A stretch of DNA of 15,274 bases from UBA8516 sp035457865 (GTDB lineage Archaea > Thermoproteota > Nitrososphaeria > Nitrososphaerales > Nitrosopumilaceae). A program made the translations under genes and the position numbers. The notes below the pieces were generated by a model. It made no database searches. It was not told the DNA's origin and saw nothing but the letters and a program-made list of their open reading frames with translations. The stretch lies in NCBI GenBank assembly GCA_035457865.1, contig DATIAR010000012.1, forward strand, positions 1 through 15,274, read 5' to 3'. Below, one piece after another: positions 7,302-14,382 of this stretch (the stretch's first letter is position 1; every line of letters starts with the position of its first letter).

Positions 7302-8916
7302 TCTCTTTTTTATTGAGGATTTTTGGTTCAGTCCAACATAGTCCTTCTAGCATAATTTCAATAATAGCAGCTCTTAGTTCATTTTGCACATTTTCTGAAA
7401 GAGTGATGAATTCAGATTTTATATTATAGGTAAAAGTTTTTTTCTCAAATTCTTGTTGTTCTAAAGATACCTTGTCATATATTTGACCAATAAGATTCCG
7501 GAGAGTTTCAAAGTTTTGTAGTTGGTTTTCATATGACAGTTGCATGCTGTTTTTACCTACAAACTTTTGTGAGATCTGAAAAGTTTTCCCTACAAACTCT
7601 TGTTTTATTTTATCTAGTAATGTCTGATCTATTTCTTTTATGTATTCAAGCGATGTTTCCTTCATTGATTGGGATATAATGTCGCGAAGCACTTTCTCCC
7701 TATTTGCAAGTGTATCTTCCATTTCTGCGAGTTCAAATTTTGTAGCTTGCCCTAAACAGAACATATCAGAAGGTCTTGGTATTGCCAACATTTTATGTGA
7801 TAATGCTCTAGTTCTTTCTGCTTCACCTACAAGGAGTTCAAGACAATGAATTCCCATTCGTACACTCACACCCTTGTCTTGGTTTATTTCCTGACTTGCT
7901 CGTGCTTTCTGAATCACTCTTGCTAAAGTCTTCAATATAAGAACAGGTATAAACGATTTTGAAATTTTTGCTTCTTGTATTATCACAAGCATTTCTTCTT
8001 CAACAGATTTTGGGTAATGTGTATGAATGTGACTTTTTAGACGATCAAATAGAGGTTCGATTATTTTTCCAGAGTGAGTATAATCTACTGGATTTGCAGT
8101 TGCAAAAAAAGCAGTCTTTGGTTCAAAGATGACAGGATATGCCCCAGTTGTGAATCTTCCTTCCTGAAGTACTGATAAGAGTGCGACTTGTTTTCTTGTA
8201 TCGAGTACTGGCAATTCATCTATACAAAAAAGTCCATGTTTTGCTTGCATTAATTGACCGGGAGAATATGATTCAATCTGATACATTTCAACCCCTTTTT
8301 TTGTAATTTTTACTGCGTCTATCTGTCCCACTAAATCTTTTACGGAAATATCAGGAGTTGCAAGGACATACTTGAATCTACGTTCTCCATCTAACCATTC
8401 TATTTTTGTGTCAAGTTTATTGTTACGAATTTTATCCATACTGTTTGAATCAATATAGAATTTTGGTGAAGTCATGTTGTCATCCTGATCTTCTAGTAAG
8501 GTAATCATCTCATTTTGTGGCAGATCCATCGGAGAATCATTTGTTATACTTCCTTTAATGATAGGCATAGGAGACAGGAGGTGTTTTGCTATTGTATGTG
8601 CAATCTTTGTTTTTGCTTGACCTATTTGTCCAACTAACATAATATCATGACATGCAAGAATTGCCCTATCCAATGCTGGAATAACATCTTCTTCAAAGCC
8701 AATAATTTCTGGATATTTTACTTCATCTCTTTGTATTTTTGAAATTAAGTTTTGTCTAAGTTGATCCTTTGCTTCTACAATCTTGTAGTTAATTTCCAAA
8801 AGATCTCGGAGTGTTTTGATTTGGGTATAATCCTCTGGAAGACCAGCCATTATTTCTGCATATTTAGGATCAGATGAATAGCTTCGTTTTACAAGTTCGG
8901 AAATCTCTTGCTCCAC
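7282..8916 (-). CDS. MoxR-type AAA+ ATPase
   Basis: A 544-residue AAA+ ATPase of the MoxR/Mg-chelatase-like branch. The Walker A is GQIGQAKT (96-103) with the Ala-Lys form typical of MoxR proteins. Walker B is GLFCIDE (228-234), sensor 1 is FFATANP (270-276), and the arginine finger region is LFDRLKSH (289-296). An unusual charged insert (about 135-185) separates Walker A from the conserved ATPDISVKDLVGQIDA block. The ~200 residues after the AAA+ core are largely helical and charged, longer than in a typical ~320-residue MoxR. It starts with GTG, supported by the TATA box TTTAAAT centred 28 bp upstream. It is first in an operon with the VWA and winged-helix-like genes and divergent from rps13. 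It likely drives ATP-dependent remodelling or metal loading of a client protein. Confidence 0.87.
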   Translation of the reverse strand: MEQEISELVKRSYSSDPKYAEIMAGLPEDYTQIKTLRDLLEINYKIVEAKDQLRQNLISKIQRDEVKYPEIIGFEEDVIPALDRAILACHDIMLVGQIGQAKTKIAHTIAKHLLSPMPIIKGSITNDSPMDLPQNEMITLLEDQDDNMTSPKFYIDSNSMDKIRNNKLDTKIEWLDGERRFKYVLATPDISVKDLVGQIDAVKITKKGVEMYQIESYSPGQLMQAKHGLFCIDELPVLDTRKQVALLSVLQEGRFTTGAYPVIFEPKTAFFATANPVDYTHSGKIIEPLFDRLKSHIHTHYPKSVEEEMLVIIQEAKISKSFIPVLILKTLARVIQKARASQEINQDKGVSVRMGIHCLELLVGEAERTRALSHKMLAIPRPSDMFCLGQATKFELAEMEDTLANREKVLRDIISQSMKETSLEYIKEIDQTLLDKIKQEFVGKTFQISQKFVGKNSMQLSYENQLQNFETLRNLIGQIYDKVSLEQQEFEKKTFTYNIKSEFITLSENVQNELRAAIIEIMLEGLCWTEPKILNKKEIGYVAS

Positions 8917-8940
8917 TTTGATAAATTATGCCAGAATGCG

Positions 8941-8947
8941 ATTTAAA
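8941..8947 (-). promoter_or_regulatory. TATA box of the MoxR operon
   Basis: The minus strand reads TTTAAAT, centred about 28 bp before the GTG at 8916, consistent with a leaderless transcript. It lies on the opposite strand within the same 85-bp divergent region as the rps13 promoter. Confidence 0.55.
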
Positions 8948-8968
8948 GTCTTGTCTGTTTTAGCATGG

Positions 8969-8977
8969 TTTTTATCG
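8969..8977 (+). promoter_or_regulatory. TATA box of rps13 that decides its start
   Basis: TTTTTATCG is centred about 30 bp before the TTG at 9002. This makes 9002 the probable start and leaves the in-frame upstream codons (from 8918) untranscribed. A Shine-Dalgarno-like GGAGTGAT (8979-8986) lies between box and start, but probably upstream of the transcript start. Confidence 0.5.
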
Positions 8978-9001
8978 GGGAGTGATGAAATTTTTGTTCA
9001 C

Positions 9002-9646
9002 TTGACTACACAAGAATATAGACACATTGTTAGGATTGCAGGAAAAGATGTTCCTGGAGCAAAGAAAATGATCATTGGAGTCAGTCAAGTTAGAGGAATA
9101 GGATACAACTTTGCCAAAGCAATTTTGGATCTTCTTAAGATAGATCATAATAGTAATGTTGGTTTTTTAACAGAATCACAAGTAGACTCTATTGAAAAGG
9201 CCATAAGAAACCCAGCTTCACTTAACATGCCAGCATGGTTCCTTAACAGAAGGAAAGATATCGATTCCGGAAATGATTTGCATCTAATTACTTCAGATAT
9301 AGAGTTTAACGTCAGAAATGATATAGAGCGAGAGAAAAATACTAACAGTTGGAGAGGTTTTCGTCACACTTACGGGCTAAAGGTTAGAGGCCAGCGAACT
9401 CGTACAACAGGACGCAAAGGTGGTGCTGTTGGAGTACGTAAAGGAGGTAAGGTGCTTCCACCAGGAGCAGCTCCAGCTGAAGGTGCACCAGCTGCACCAG
9501 GAGCAGCTCCAGCTGAAGGTGCTAAACCAGCAGCAGGTGCAACAGCTCCAGCTGCGGGTGCAAAGCCAGCTGCAGGAGCAGCTCCAGCAGCTGCAAAGCC
9601 GGCAGCAGGTGCAGCAAAACCAGCGGAGAAGAAGCCAACAAAATAG
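9002..9646 (+). CDS. rps13: 30S ribosomal protein uS13 with a long Ala/Pro/Gly tail
   Basis: Archaeal uS13, a small-subunit head protein contacting tRNA and uL5. The start chosen is TTG at 9002, giving (M)TTQEYRHIVRIAGKDVPG, which matches where archaeal uS13 proteins begin. The longer in-frame reading from TTG 8918 would add 28 residues not found in the family and would run through the TATA box. Core hallmarks are QVRGIGYNFA (helix-two-turn-helix), the NSWRGFRHTYGLKVRGQRTRTTGRKG block and the basic end. With this start the protein is 214 residues, whereas the family usually ends near 150. The extra ~63 residues (152-214) are repeats of Gly-Ala-Ala-Pro/Lys-Pro-Ala-Ala, ending in EKKPTK. Nine bases separate it from rps4, so they are one operon. 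Confidence 0.93.
   Translation: MTTQEYRHIVRIAGKDVPGAKKMIIGVSQVRGIGYNFAKAILDLLKIDHNSNVGFLTESQVDSIEKAIRNPASLNMPAWFLNRRKDIDSGNDLHLITSDIEFNVRNDIEREKNTNSWRGFRHTYGLKVRGQRTRTTGRKGGAVGVRKGGKVLPPGAAPAEGAPAAPGAAPAEGAKPAAGATAPAAGAKPAAGAAPAAAKPAAGAAKPAEKKPTK
9459..9522 (+). repeat. Tandem 36-bp duplication in the rps13 tail
   Basis: The same 28 bp (starting CACCAGGAGCAG, ending CTGAAGGTGC) occur at 9459-9486 and 9495-9522, a period of 36 bp or 12 codons. The rest of the tail to about 9635 repeats degenerate GCAGCTCCAGC/GCAAAGCCAGC units. It is visibly more GC-rich than the surrounding genes. Confidence 0.85.
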
Positions 9647-9655
9647 GTGGAGTGA

Positions 9656-10192
9656 ATGGGAGATCCTAAGAATCCTCGCAAAAATTGGAGAAAGCCAAAG
9701 CGTCCTCTAAATTATGATTTATTAAATGAGGAACTTCACGTACTTGGAACTTTTGGTTTGAAAAACAAGCGTGAGCTTTGGAAGGCACATACAGAACTTT
9801 CAAGAGTAAGAAATCAAGCGAGATCACTTTTAGCTTTAACACAAGAAGTAAGAGAAAAAAAGGAACAGGTTCTTATGAAATCTCTTATTAGAATAGGATT
9901 GGTAAATACAAATTCCACACTTGATGACGTTTTGAATTTAAAAGTAACTGATTTGCTTTCACGTAGGTTGCAAACAATTGTTCAGAAAAAAGGATTGATA
10001 AAAAGTCCCTATCAGGCAAGACAAGCAGTAGTTCATGGTCATGTCATGATTGGAGAAAGGGTGGTTACTGTCCCGTCATATACAGTTAAGGTAGAAGAAG
10101 AAAACCAGATTCATCTAGTTCCAGGTATTAATTTTGGTCAACCAAAACAACAGATAGTAGAAGCAGTTCTACCTGAACAAGTACAAGATTAA
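9656..10192 (+). CDS. rps4: 30S ribosomal protein uS4
   Basis: Archaeal uS4, 178 residues, a primary 16S rRNA binder needed early in small-subunit assembly. The N-terminus is the archaeal form (GDPKNPRKNWRKPKRP, then ELHVLGTFGLKNKRELW). The S4 RNA-binding domain covers about residues 103-160, with LLSRRLQTIVQKKGL and QARQAVVHGHVMIGERVVTVPSY. No zinc-binding Cys motif is present, as usual for archaeal forms. It follows rps13 by 9 bp; GGTGGAG just before the ATG can serve as a close ribosome site. In many archaea rps11 and rpoD come next, whereas here glmS follows. Confidence 0.96.
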   Translation: MGDPKNPRKNWRKPKRPLNYDLLNEELHVLGTFGLKNKRELWKAHTELSRVRNQARSLLALTQEVREKKEQVLMKSLIRIGLVNTNSTLDDVLNLKVTDLLSRRLQTIVQKKGLIKSPYQARQAVVHGHVMIGERVVTVPSYTVKVEEENQIHLVPGINFGQPKQQIVEAVLPEQVQD

Positions 10193-10202
10193 GACATACA
10201 CA

Positions 10203-10211
10203 ATTATTTAG
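10203..10211 (+). promoter_or_regulatory. TATA box of glmS
   Basis: ATTATTTAG is centred 29 bp before the ATG at 10236, in the 43-bp gap after rps4. It suggests that glmS has its own leaderless promoter in addition to any read-through from the ribosomal genes. Confidence 0.5.
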
Positions 10212-10235
10212 AGAAAAAGGGTTTAGGATTAGATA

Positions 10236-11996
10236 ATGTGTTCAATCATAGGTTACCTAGGTCGTGAGCCAGCTGCCCCACTTCTAGTCAGTGGACTAAA
10301 ACGTATGGAATATAGAGGATATGATAGTGTCGGTGTTGCCACATTCTCTGGTAATCAGATTTCTGTAAGAAAAGGAGTAGGCAAAGTTATGGAAGTAAAT
10401 GACAAAGTCAAACTAGACTCACTCTCTGGAACAGTCGGGATAGGACATACCAGATGGGCTACACATGGTGGAGTAACTGACATTAATGCGCATCCACATC
10501 CATCAAGCTCTGGAAATATTGCCATAGTACATAATGGAATAATAGAAAATTATGAGGAATTAAAAAAAGAATTACAAGAAAAAGAATACACATTCAAAAG
10601 CGAAACAGACAGCGAAGTCATCGCAAATCTTCTACAATATTATTTCGATCAAACAAAAGAAATAAAAAAATCGATGATACAAACTGTTTCTAGGTTAAAA
10701 GGAAATTTTGCATTTGTTGCAATCTTTGAAAATGGAACTCTTGCAGCAGCTAGATTCCACGAGCCGTTGATAGTAGGAATTGGAAAAGATGAGTATTTTG
10801 TTTCAAGTGATGTTCTAGGATTTGTAGAGTATACAGACGAAGTGATTTATCCTGATAACGGAGAATGTCTTATAATTAATTCATCTGGAATACAGATGTT
10901 TGATTTTGATGGAAATCAAGTACAAATTAAGATTACAAAAGTTTCAAAAGAGCTAGCTGATGCTTACAAGGGTGATTATGCCCACTTTACATTAAAAGAG
11001 ATTTCAGAACAACCAGTAACCATAATGAAGGCCGGCGAAAACACTAAACTCGAACTTGATTTACTGACTGAATTTGTAAAACATGCAAAGAATCTTTACG
11101 TAACTGGAAGTGGTACAAGTTATAATGCCGCTCTAGTAGCAAAACACCTACTTTCAAAATATGCAAAAATAAAGATAGAACCAGTCATCTCAAGCGAGGT
11201 ACAATTCTCTTCAAACTTTTTTGATCAGCAATCTATTTTGGTAGCACTTTCGCAAAGTGGTGAAAGTGCAGATGTACTTGAGGCAGTAAGCATTGCTAAA
11301 AAAAATGGAGCTAAGATTGTTTCTATTACTAATATTATGACTTCGTCTCTCGTTCATTCTTCGTCTATCGCAGTAGGTTTGAACTGCGGTCCAGAAATTG
11401 GTGTTGCCGCAACAAAGAGTTTCACATCACAACTTGCCATACTTTACAAAATAACAGACAAGTTGTGTGAAGGCAACATGGGATTAGATTTCAATAAAGT
11501 TTCAGACGCAATGAAGACGATACTTTCTGATCATTCAAAAATTAAAGAAATTGCAAAAAAACTCAAGAATGTATCAGACATCTATGTTCTTGGTAGAGGA
11601 ATTCATTACCCAATTGCGTCTGAAGCTTCATTAAAGTTAAAAGAACTCACATATGTTCATGCAGAAGGACTTCCAGGTGGAGAATTAAAGCATGGGCCAT
11701 TAGCTCTCATGGATTCTAGTGTATATGTTATAATAATAAATCCCAATGATTCTACTTATGTTGATACTTTGTCAAGTGCACATGAGATCAAAGCTCGTGG
11801 TGCAAAAATAATTGGCATATCAGATAAGCCAAGTGATGTTTACGACTATTGGATTGAAATTCCTTCAATTAACGAGTCATCATATCCATTAATTGAGATA
11901 GTCCCAGTACAGCTATTGGCATATTATGCAGCTTTAGAAAAGGATACTGATCCAGACTATCCTAGAAATCTTGCTAAATCTGTCACAGTGAAGTAA
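10236..11996 (+). CDS. glmS: Glutamine-fructose-6-phosphate aminotransferase (isomerising)
   Basis: GlmS makes glucosamine-6-phosphate from fructose-6-phosphate and glutamine, the entry step to UDP-GlcNAc. At 586 residues it is full length. Met1 is followed by Cys2, the N-terminal nucleophile of the glutamine amidotransferase domain, with HTRWATHG (71-78), HNGIIENY (99-106) and ETDSE (123-127). Two SIS sugar-isomerase domains follow, with GSGTSYNAA and SQSGESADV in the first and EASLKLKELTYVHAEGLPGGELKHGP in the second (read as two adjoining blocks). The C-terminus PRNLAKSVTVK is the family's signature tail that closes the active site. The 3' end overlaps the convergent cobT by 14 bp. In this cell the product likely feeds glycans, including those on the S-layer. 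Confidence 0.97.
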   Translation: MCSIIGYLGREPAAPLLVSGLKRMEYRGYDSVGVATFSGNQISVRKGVGKVMEVNDKVKLDSLSGTVGIGHTRWATHGGVTDINAHPHPSSSGNIAIVHNGIIENYEELKKELQEKEYTFKSETDSEVIANLLQYYFDQTKEIKKSMIQTVSRLKGNFAFVAIFENGTLAAARFHEPLIVGIGKDEYFVSSDVLGFVEYTDEVIYPDNGECLIINSSGIQMFDFDGNQVQIKITKVSKELADAYKGDYAHFTLKEISEQPVTIMKAGENTKLELDLLTEFVKHAKNLYVTGSGTSYNAALVAKHLLSKYAKIKIEPVISSEVQFSSNFFDQQSILVALSQSGESADVLEAVSIAKKNGAKIVSITNIMTSSLVHSSSIAVGLNCGPEIGVAATKSFTSQLAILYKITDKLCEGNMGLDFNKVSDAMKTILSDHSKIKEIAKKLKNVSDIYVLGRGIHYPIASEASLKLKELTYVHAEGLPGGELKHGPLALMDSSVYVIIINPNDSTYVDTLSSAHEIKARGAKIIGISDKPSDVYDYWIEIPSINESSYPLIEIVPVQLLAYYAALEKDTDPDYPRNLAKSVTVK

Positions 11997-13044
11997 TTCT
12001 ACGGTATTCATTTTCTGTAAGTGAGAGAAGTTTTTCAGTATCTATACCTGTCTTTAATAAACAACCTATAGAAGCGCCTCCTGCACCTGCACCTTCCTTA
12101 ACAAATCCTTCTGCATAAGAAGACAGTCCAGTGATTTTTGATTCTTCAAGTTTTAGTTTTATAGATAATACTGGAATATCAGAAATTTGTCTTACTATCT
12201 CAACAAGATTTGCAGTTTTATCATCGATGATGTATGATGTAGTTCCTATGACTACATTCTTTTCGTTAAAACCAACGTGTTTTGCAAAAGCCACAACTGC
12301 CGCCATTTGCGTTCCGCCTGCCAATATCACCTTTGTTGATTCTGATGCAGTACTTAGCATTCCAGCAACTGCTGGAATCATTGGGTCACCAAGTTGTGTC
12401 ACAATATCGTATGGATCTTTTGATTGTAATCGCTTCAACGCAGTTTCTACTATTTGATTTTTTAAATCAACTGGATTTTGTGGCATACTACTACTAACAG
12501 AAGCTCGTAGTCCAAATCCTCTTAACACTCCAAGTGCAGTTGTGGTTCCGCCGGGAATGCTTTCTCCTATTATAAGACAATCAGTAGAAGAACCAAGAGA
12601 TCGTCCTATTATTCTTCCTTGTTCAACTGCTTTTCTCGTAAGATCTTGTTCAAGTGCTGGTTCCTGCAAAATGTTTTTTCCTGGTTCCAACCCAAGCTCT
12701 AAGAACGGAAGTTTTGGAGTAATTTTACTTCCTGCATTGATTACAAAACAAGGTATGCTTGAGGCTTCAAGTGCAACTTTTGTGAGAATAGCCGGAGTAG
12801 GCTTGCCATCAGGAGTCATAGGAATGGCGTCAATACTTTTACAGTATCCATAATGAAGAAATTCAGCGTCTGCTGCAGAGGTGAACTTTAGTAGATTGGG
12901 GTTAGCTCCAGCTACTGTTATTCCAGGAATTTCGCAAGTACAAGTATAAGATGTGACAAATGAAAATACAAATTTTTTATTTTGAATTTTTTTGATAAAA
13001 TCGTTTCCTTTTTCCACATTTCCAAAAATTTCTATGTCTTTCAC
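11983..13044 (-). CDS. cobT: Archaeal CobT: nicotinate-nucleotide dimethylbenzimidazole phosphoribosyltransferase family
   Basis: A 353-residue protein of the archaeal CobT family (also known as UPF0284), which activates the lower-ligand base as an alpha-ribotide for cobamide assembly. Visible blocks are PDGKPTPAILTKVALE (78-93), GESIPGGTTTALGVLRG (160-176), LGDPMIP (218-224), AGGTQMAAV (242-250) and the C-terminal KEGAGAGG (316-323), whose Glu is the likely equivalent of the catalytic Glu in bacterial CobT. Cobalamin synthesis is known in ammonia-oxidising archaea, so the role fits the inferred host. It is the last gene of the nnrE-MBL-cobT operon, 3 bp after the MBL gene, and overlaps glmS tail to tail by 14 bp. 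The actual base used cannot be read from sequence. Confidence 0.88.
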   Translation of the reverse strand: MKDIEIFGNVEKGNDFIKKIQNKKFVFSFVTSYTCTCEIPGITVAGANPNLLKFTSAADAEFLHYGYCKSIDAIPMTPDGKPTPAILTKVALEASSIPCFVINAGSKITPKLPFLELGLEPGKNILQEPALEQDLTRKAVEQGRIIGRSLGSSTDCLIIGESIPGGTTTALGVLRGFGLRASVSSSMPQNPVDLKNQIVETALKRLQSKDPYDIVTQLGDPMIPAVAGMLSTASESTKVILAGGTQMAAVVAFAKHVGFNEKNVVIGTTSYIIDDKTANLVEIVRQISDIPVLSIKLKLEESKITGLSSYAEGFVKEGAGAGGASIGCLLKTGIDTEKLLSLTENEYRRITSL

Positions 13045-13047
13045 AAA

Positions 13048-13662
13048 TCACTCACTATTCATAAATTCTACAAATTCATCTTCAGTTCTTGGCTGCAGTA
13101 CAAAGTTGTTCTTTTTTTCTTTACCTATGGTTGATGAAACAGATGAACCATAATTATGACCAGGATAAAGCACATAGTTTTCATTCATTTTACTGATTAT
13201 ATCAAAAAGACTATGGTAAAGTTCCCTTGCGTTACCACCAGGAAGATCAACTCTTCCACAATTACCTACAAAAAGGGTGTCACCAGAAAAGATTTTGTCG
13301 TCACCGACTAGACAGATACTATCTTTTGAATGTCCTGGTGTATGAAAAACTGTAATCTCAGAATTTCCGAATTTGATCTTGTCCCCATCCGATACCTTTA
13401 TGTCATTTTTTAATGTAGATTCTTTGTGTTGGATTATTTTTGCTCCTGTTGATTTTATCATAAAGTCATTTCCTATGGTGTGATCAAAATGATAATGTGT
13501 GTTTACAATGTACTTTACTTTCATGTTGTTTCTTTCTATGGTCTGTATTACATCTGGTAGGTCCCATGAAGGATCGATTATTATGGCCTCCCCAGTATCT
13601 TCATCTTCAAGCAAGTATGTGAAATTCTGCATATCACCAACTTCAAATTGGTAAACTTTCAT
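13048..13662 (-). CDS. Metallo-beta-lactamase-fold hydrolase, glyoxalase II/ETHE1-like
   Basis: A 204-residue MBL-fold enzyme with the complete metal set: THYHFDH (55-61), His111 in TPGHSKD, Asp128 in SGDTLF and His169 in YPGHNYG. The segment after Asp128, VGNCGRVDLPGGNARELYHS, and the later STIGKEKKNN are like persulfide dioxygenases (ETHE1) and related small glyoxalase II proteins. It lacks the extra C-terminal helical domain of classical glyoxalase II, which binds glutathione, so a glutathione substrate is not indicated. Candidates are persulfide oxidation or hydrolysis of a thioester of another thiol. Its start overlaps the nnrE stop by 4 bp and cobT follows after 3 bp. Fold and metal site are secure; the substrate is open. 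Confidence 0.87.
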   Translation of the reverse strand: MKVYQFEVGDMQNFTYLLEDEDTGEAIIIDPSWDLPDVIQTIERNNMKVKYIVNTHYHFDHTIGNDFMIKSTGAKIIQHKESTLKNDIKVSDGDKIKFGNSEITVFHTPGHSKDSICLVGDDKIFSGDTLFVGNCGRVDLPGGNARELYHSLFDIISKMNENYVLYPGHNYGSSVSSTIGKEKKNNFVLQPRTEDEFVEFMNSE

Positions 13663-14309
13663 AACACACCAACCTCAGCTTCCAGAGGAATGCCAATTTT
13701 TTCCACAAGAATGATTCCACACATATCCATTCGTTTTGGCATGCCAACTTTCATCTTATGAAAAGTTATGGTTGTATCTGCTTTAACACATTTGTCGTCA
13801 ATGTTTCCCGTATCAGGATCAAGTCCTGACGGTACATCTAAAGCAAGTTTGAACGCCTTTGATTTGTTTATCATGTTTATTGCAGATGCATGTGGCTCTT
13901 TTATTTTACCAGAGATTCCTGTTCCTAAAATTCCATCTATTATGATATCCGCTTCCAAATCCAATCCATGAATATCAGAAGCGACAATCAAATCTAATGA
14001 ATTCATTTTTTCAAGAAGTTTCCAGTTTATTCTTCCTTCCTCAGTCTTTATTTTTTCAGGGTTTCCAAGCAATATTACTTTAACATCAGCACCATATCCT
14101 GCAAGATGCCTAGCTGCAACAAATGCGTCTCCGCCATTATTGCCAAGTCCTGCAAATACCAATATTTTTTTTGATGAAATGTTTGGAAATTTTTCTACAA
14201 TATATCGCACTGCTGCCGCACCCGCATTTTCCATCATCATTTTTCTTGGAAATCCCATTTGGTGACCGTTCTCTTCAATCTGCATCATCTGTTTTACAGT
14301 TATTTCCAT
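13659..14309 (-). CDS. nnrE: NAD(P)H-hydrate epimerase (YjeF N-terminal domain)
   Basis: This enzyme interconverts the S and R forms of damaged, hydrated NAD(P)H so that a dehydratase can repair them. The start is placed at ATG 14309, giving MEITVKQMMQ, which matches the family's N-terminus and has a TATA box 25 bp upstream; a longer reading from TTG 14348 would include that box. Length is 216 residues. Motifs are MMMENAGAAA, the cofactor and K+ loop GLGNNGGDAFVAARHL, DGILGTGISG and LALDVPSGLDPDTG (catalytic Asp region). Only the epimerase domain is present; the C-terminal ADP/ATP-dependent dehydratase (NnrD), often fused in archaea, is not in this window. It is the first gene of a three-gene operon with the MBL enzyme and cobT. 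Confidence 0.92.
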   Translation of the reverse strand: MEITVKQMMQIEENGHQMGFPRKMMMENAGAAAVRYIVEKFPNISSKKILVFAGLGNNGGDAFVAARHLAGYGADVKVILLGNPEKIKTEEGRINWKLLEKMNSLDLIVASDIHGLDLEADIIIDGILGTGISGKIKEPHASAINMINKSKAFKLALDVPSGLDPDTGNIDDKCVKADTTITFHKMKVGMPKRMDMCGIILVEKIGIPLEAEVGVL

Positions 14310-14329
14310 ACAATAATTCAAAAACTGGT

Positions 14330-14337
14330 CAAATAAG
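14330..14337 (-). promoter_or_regulatory. TATA box of the nnrE operon
   Basis: The minus strand reads CTTATTTG, centred about 25 bp before the ATG at 14309. This supports a leaderless start there rather than at the TTG of 14348. Confidence 0.5.
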
Positions 14338-14352
14338 GGCGTTACCAAACGG

Positions 14353-14360
14353 CTTTATCT
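14353..14360 (+). promoter_or_regulatory. TATA box of the translin-family gene
   Basis: CTTTATCT is centred about 27 bp before the ATG at 14383 but only 18 bp before the in-frame ATG at 14374, which favours the later start for a leaderless transcript. Confidence 0.45.
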
Positions 14361-14382
14361 TAGTTTTTTATTTATGGTTGGC

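Noticed and set aside
8918..9001. N-terminal extension of uS13 from TTG 8918
   Set aside because: It runs through the likely TATA box, adds 28 residues foreign to the family, and the uS13 N-terminus fits the TTG at 9002.
9370..9710. Open frames on the minus strand and in the +1 frame over the rps13 tail
   Set aside because: They are shadows created by the repetitive GC-rich tail; the Ala/Pro- or Gln-rich translations have no start context of their own.
14310..14348. Longer NnrE from TTG 14348
   Set aside because: The added residues include the TATA box region, and the family begins at the MEITVKQM segment.
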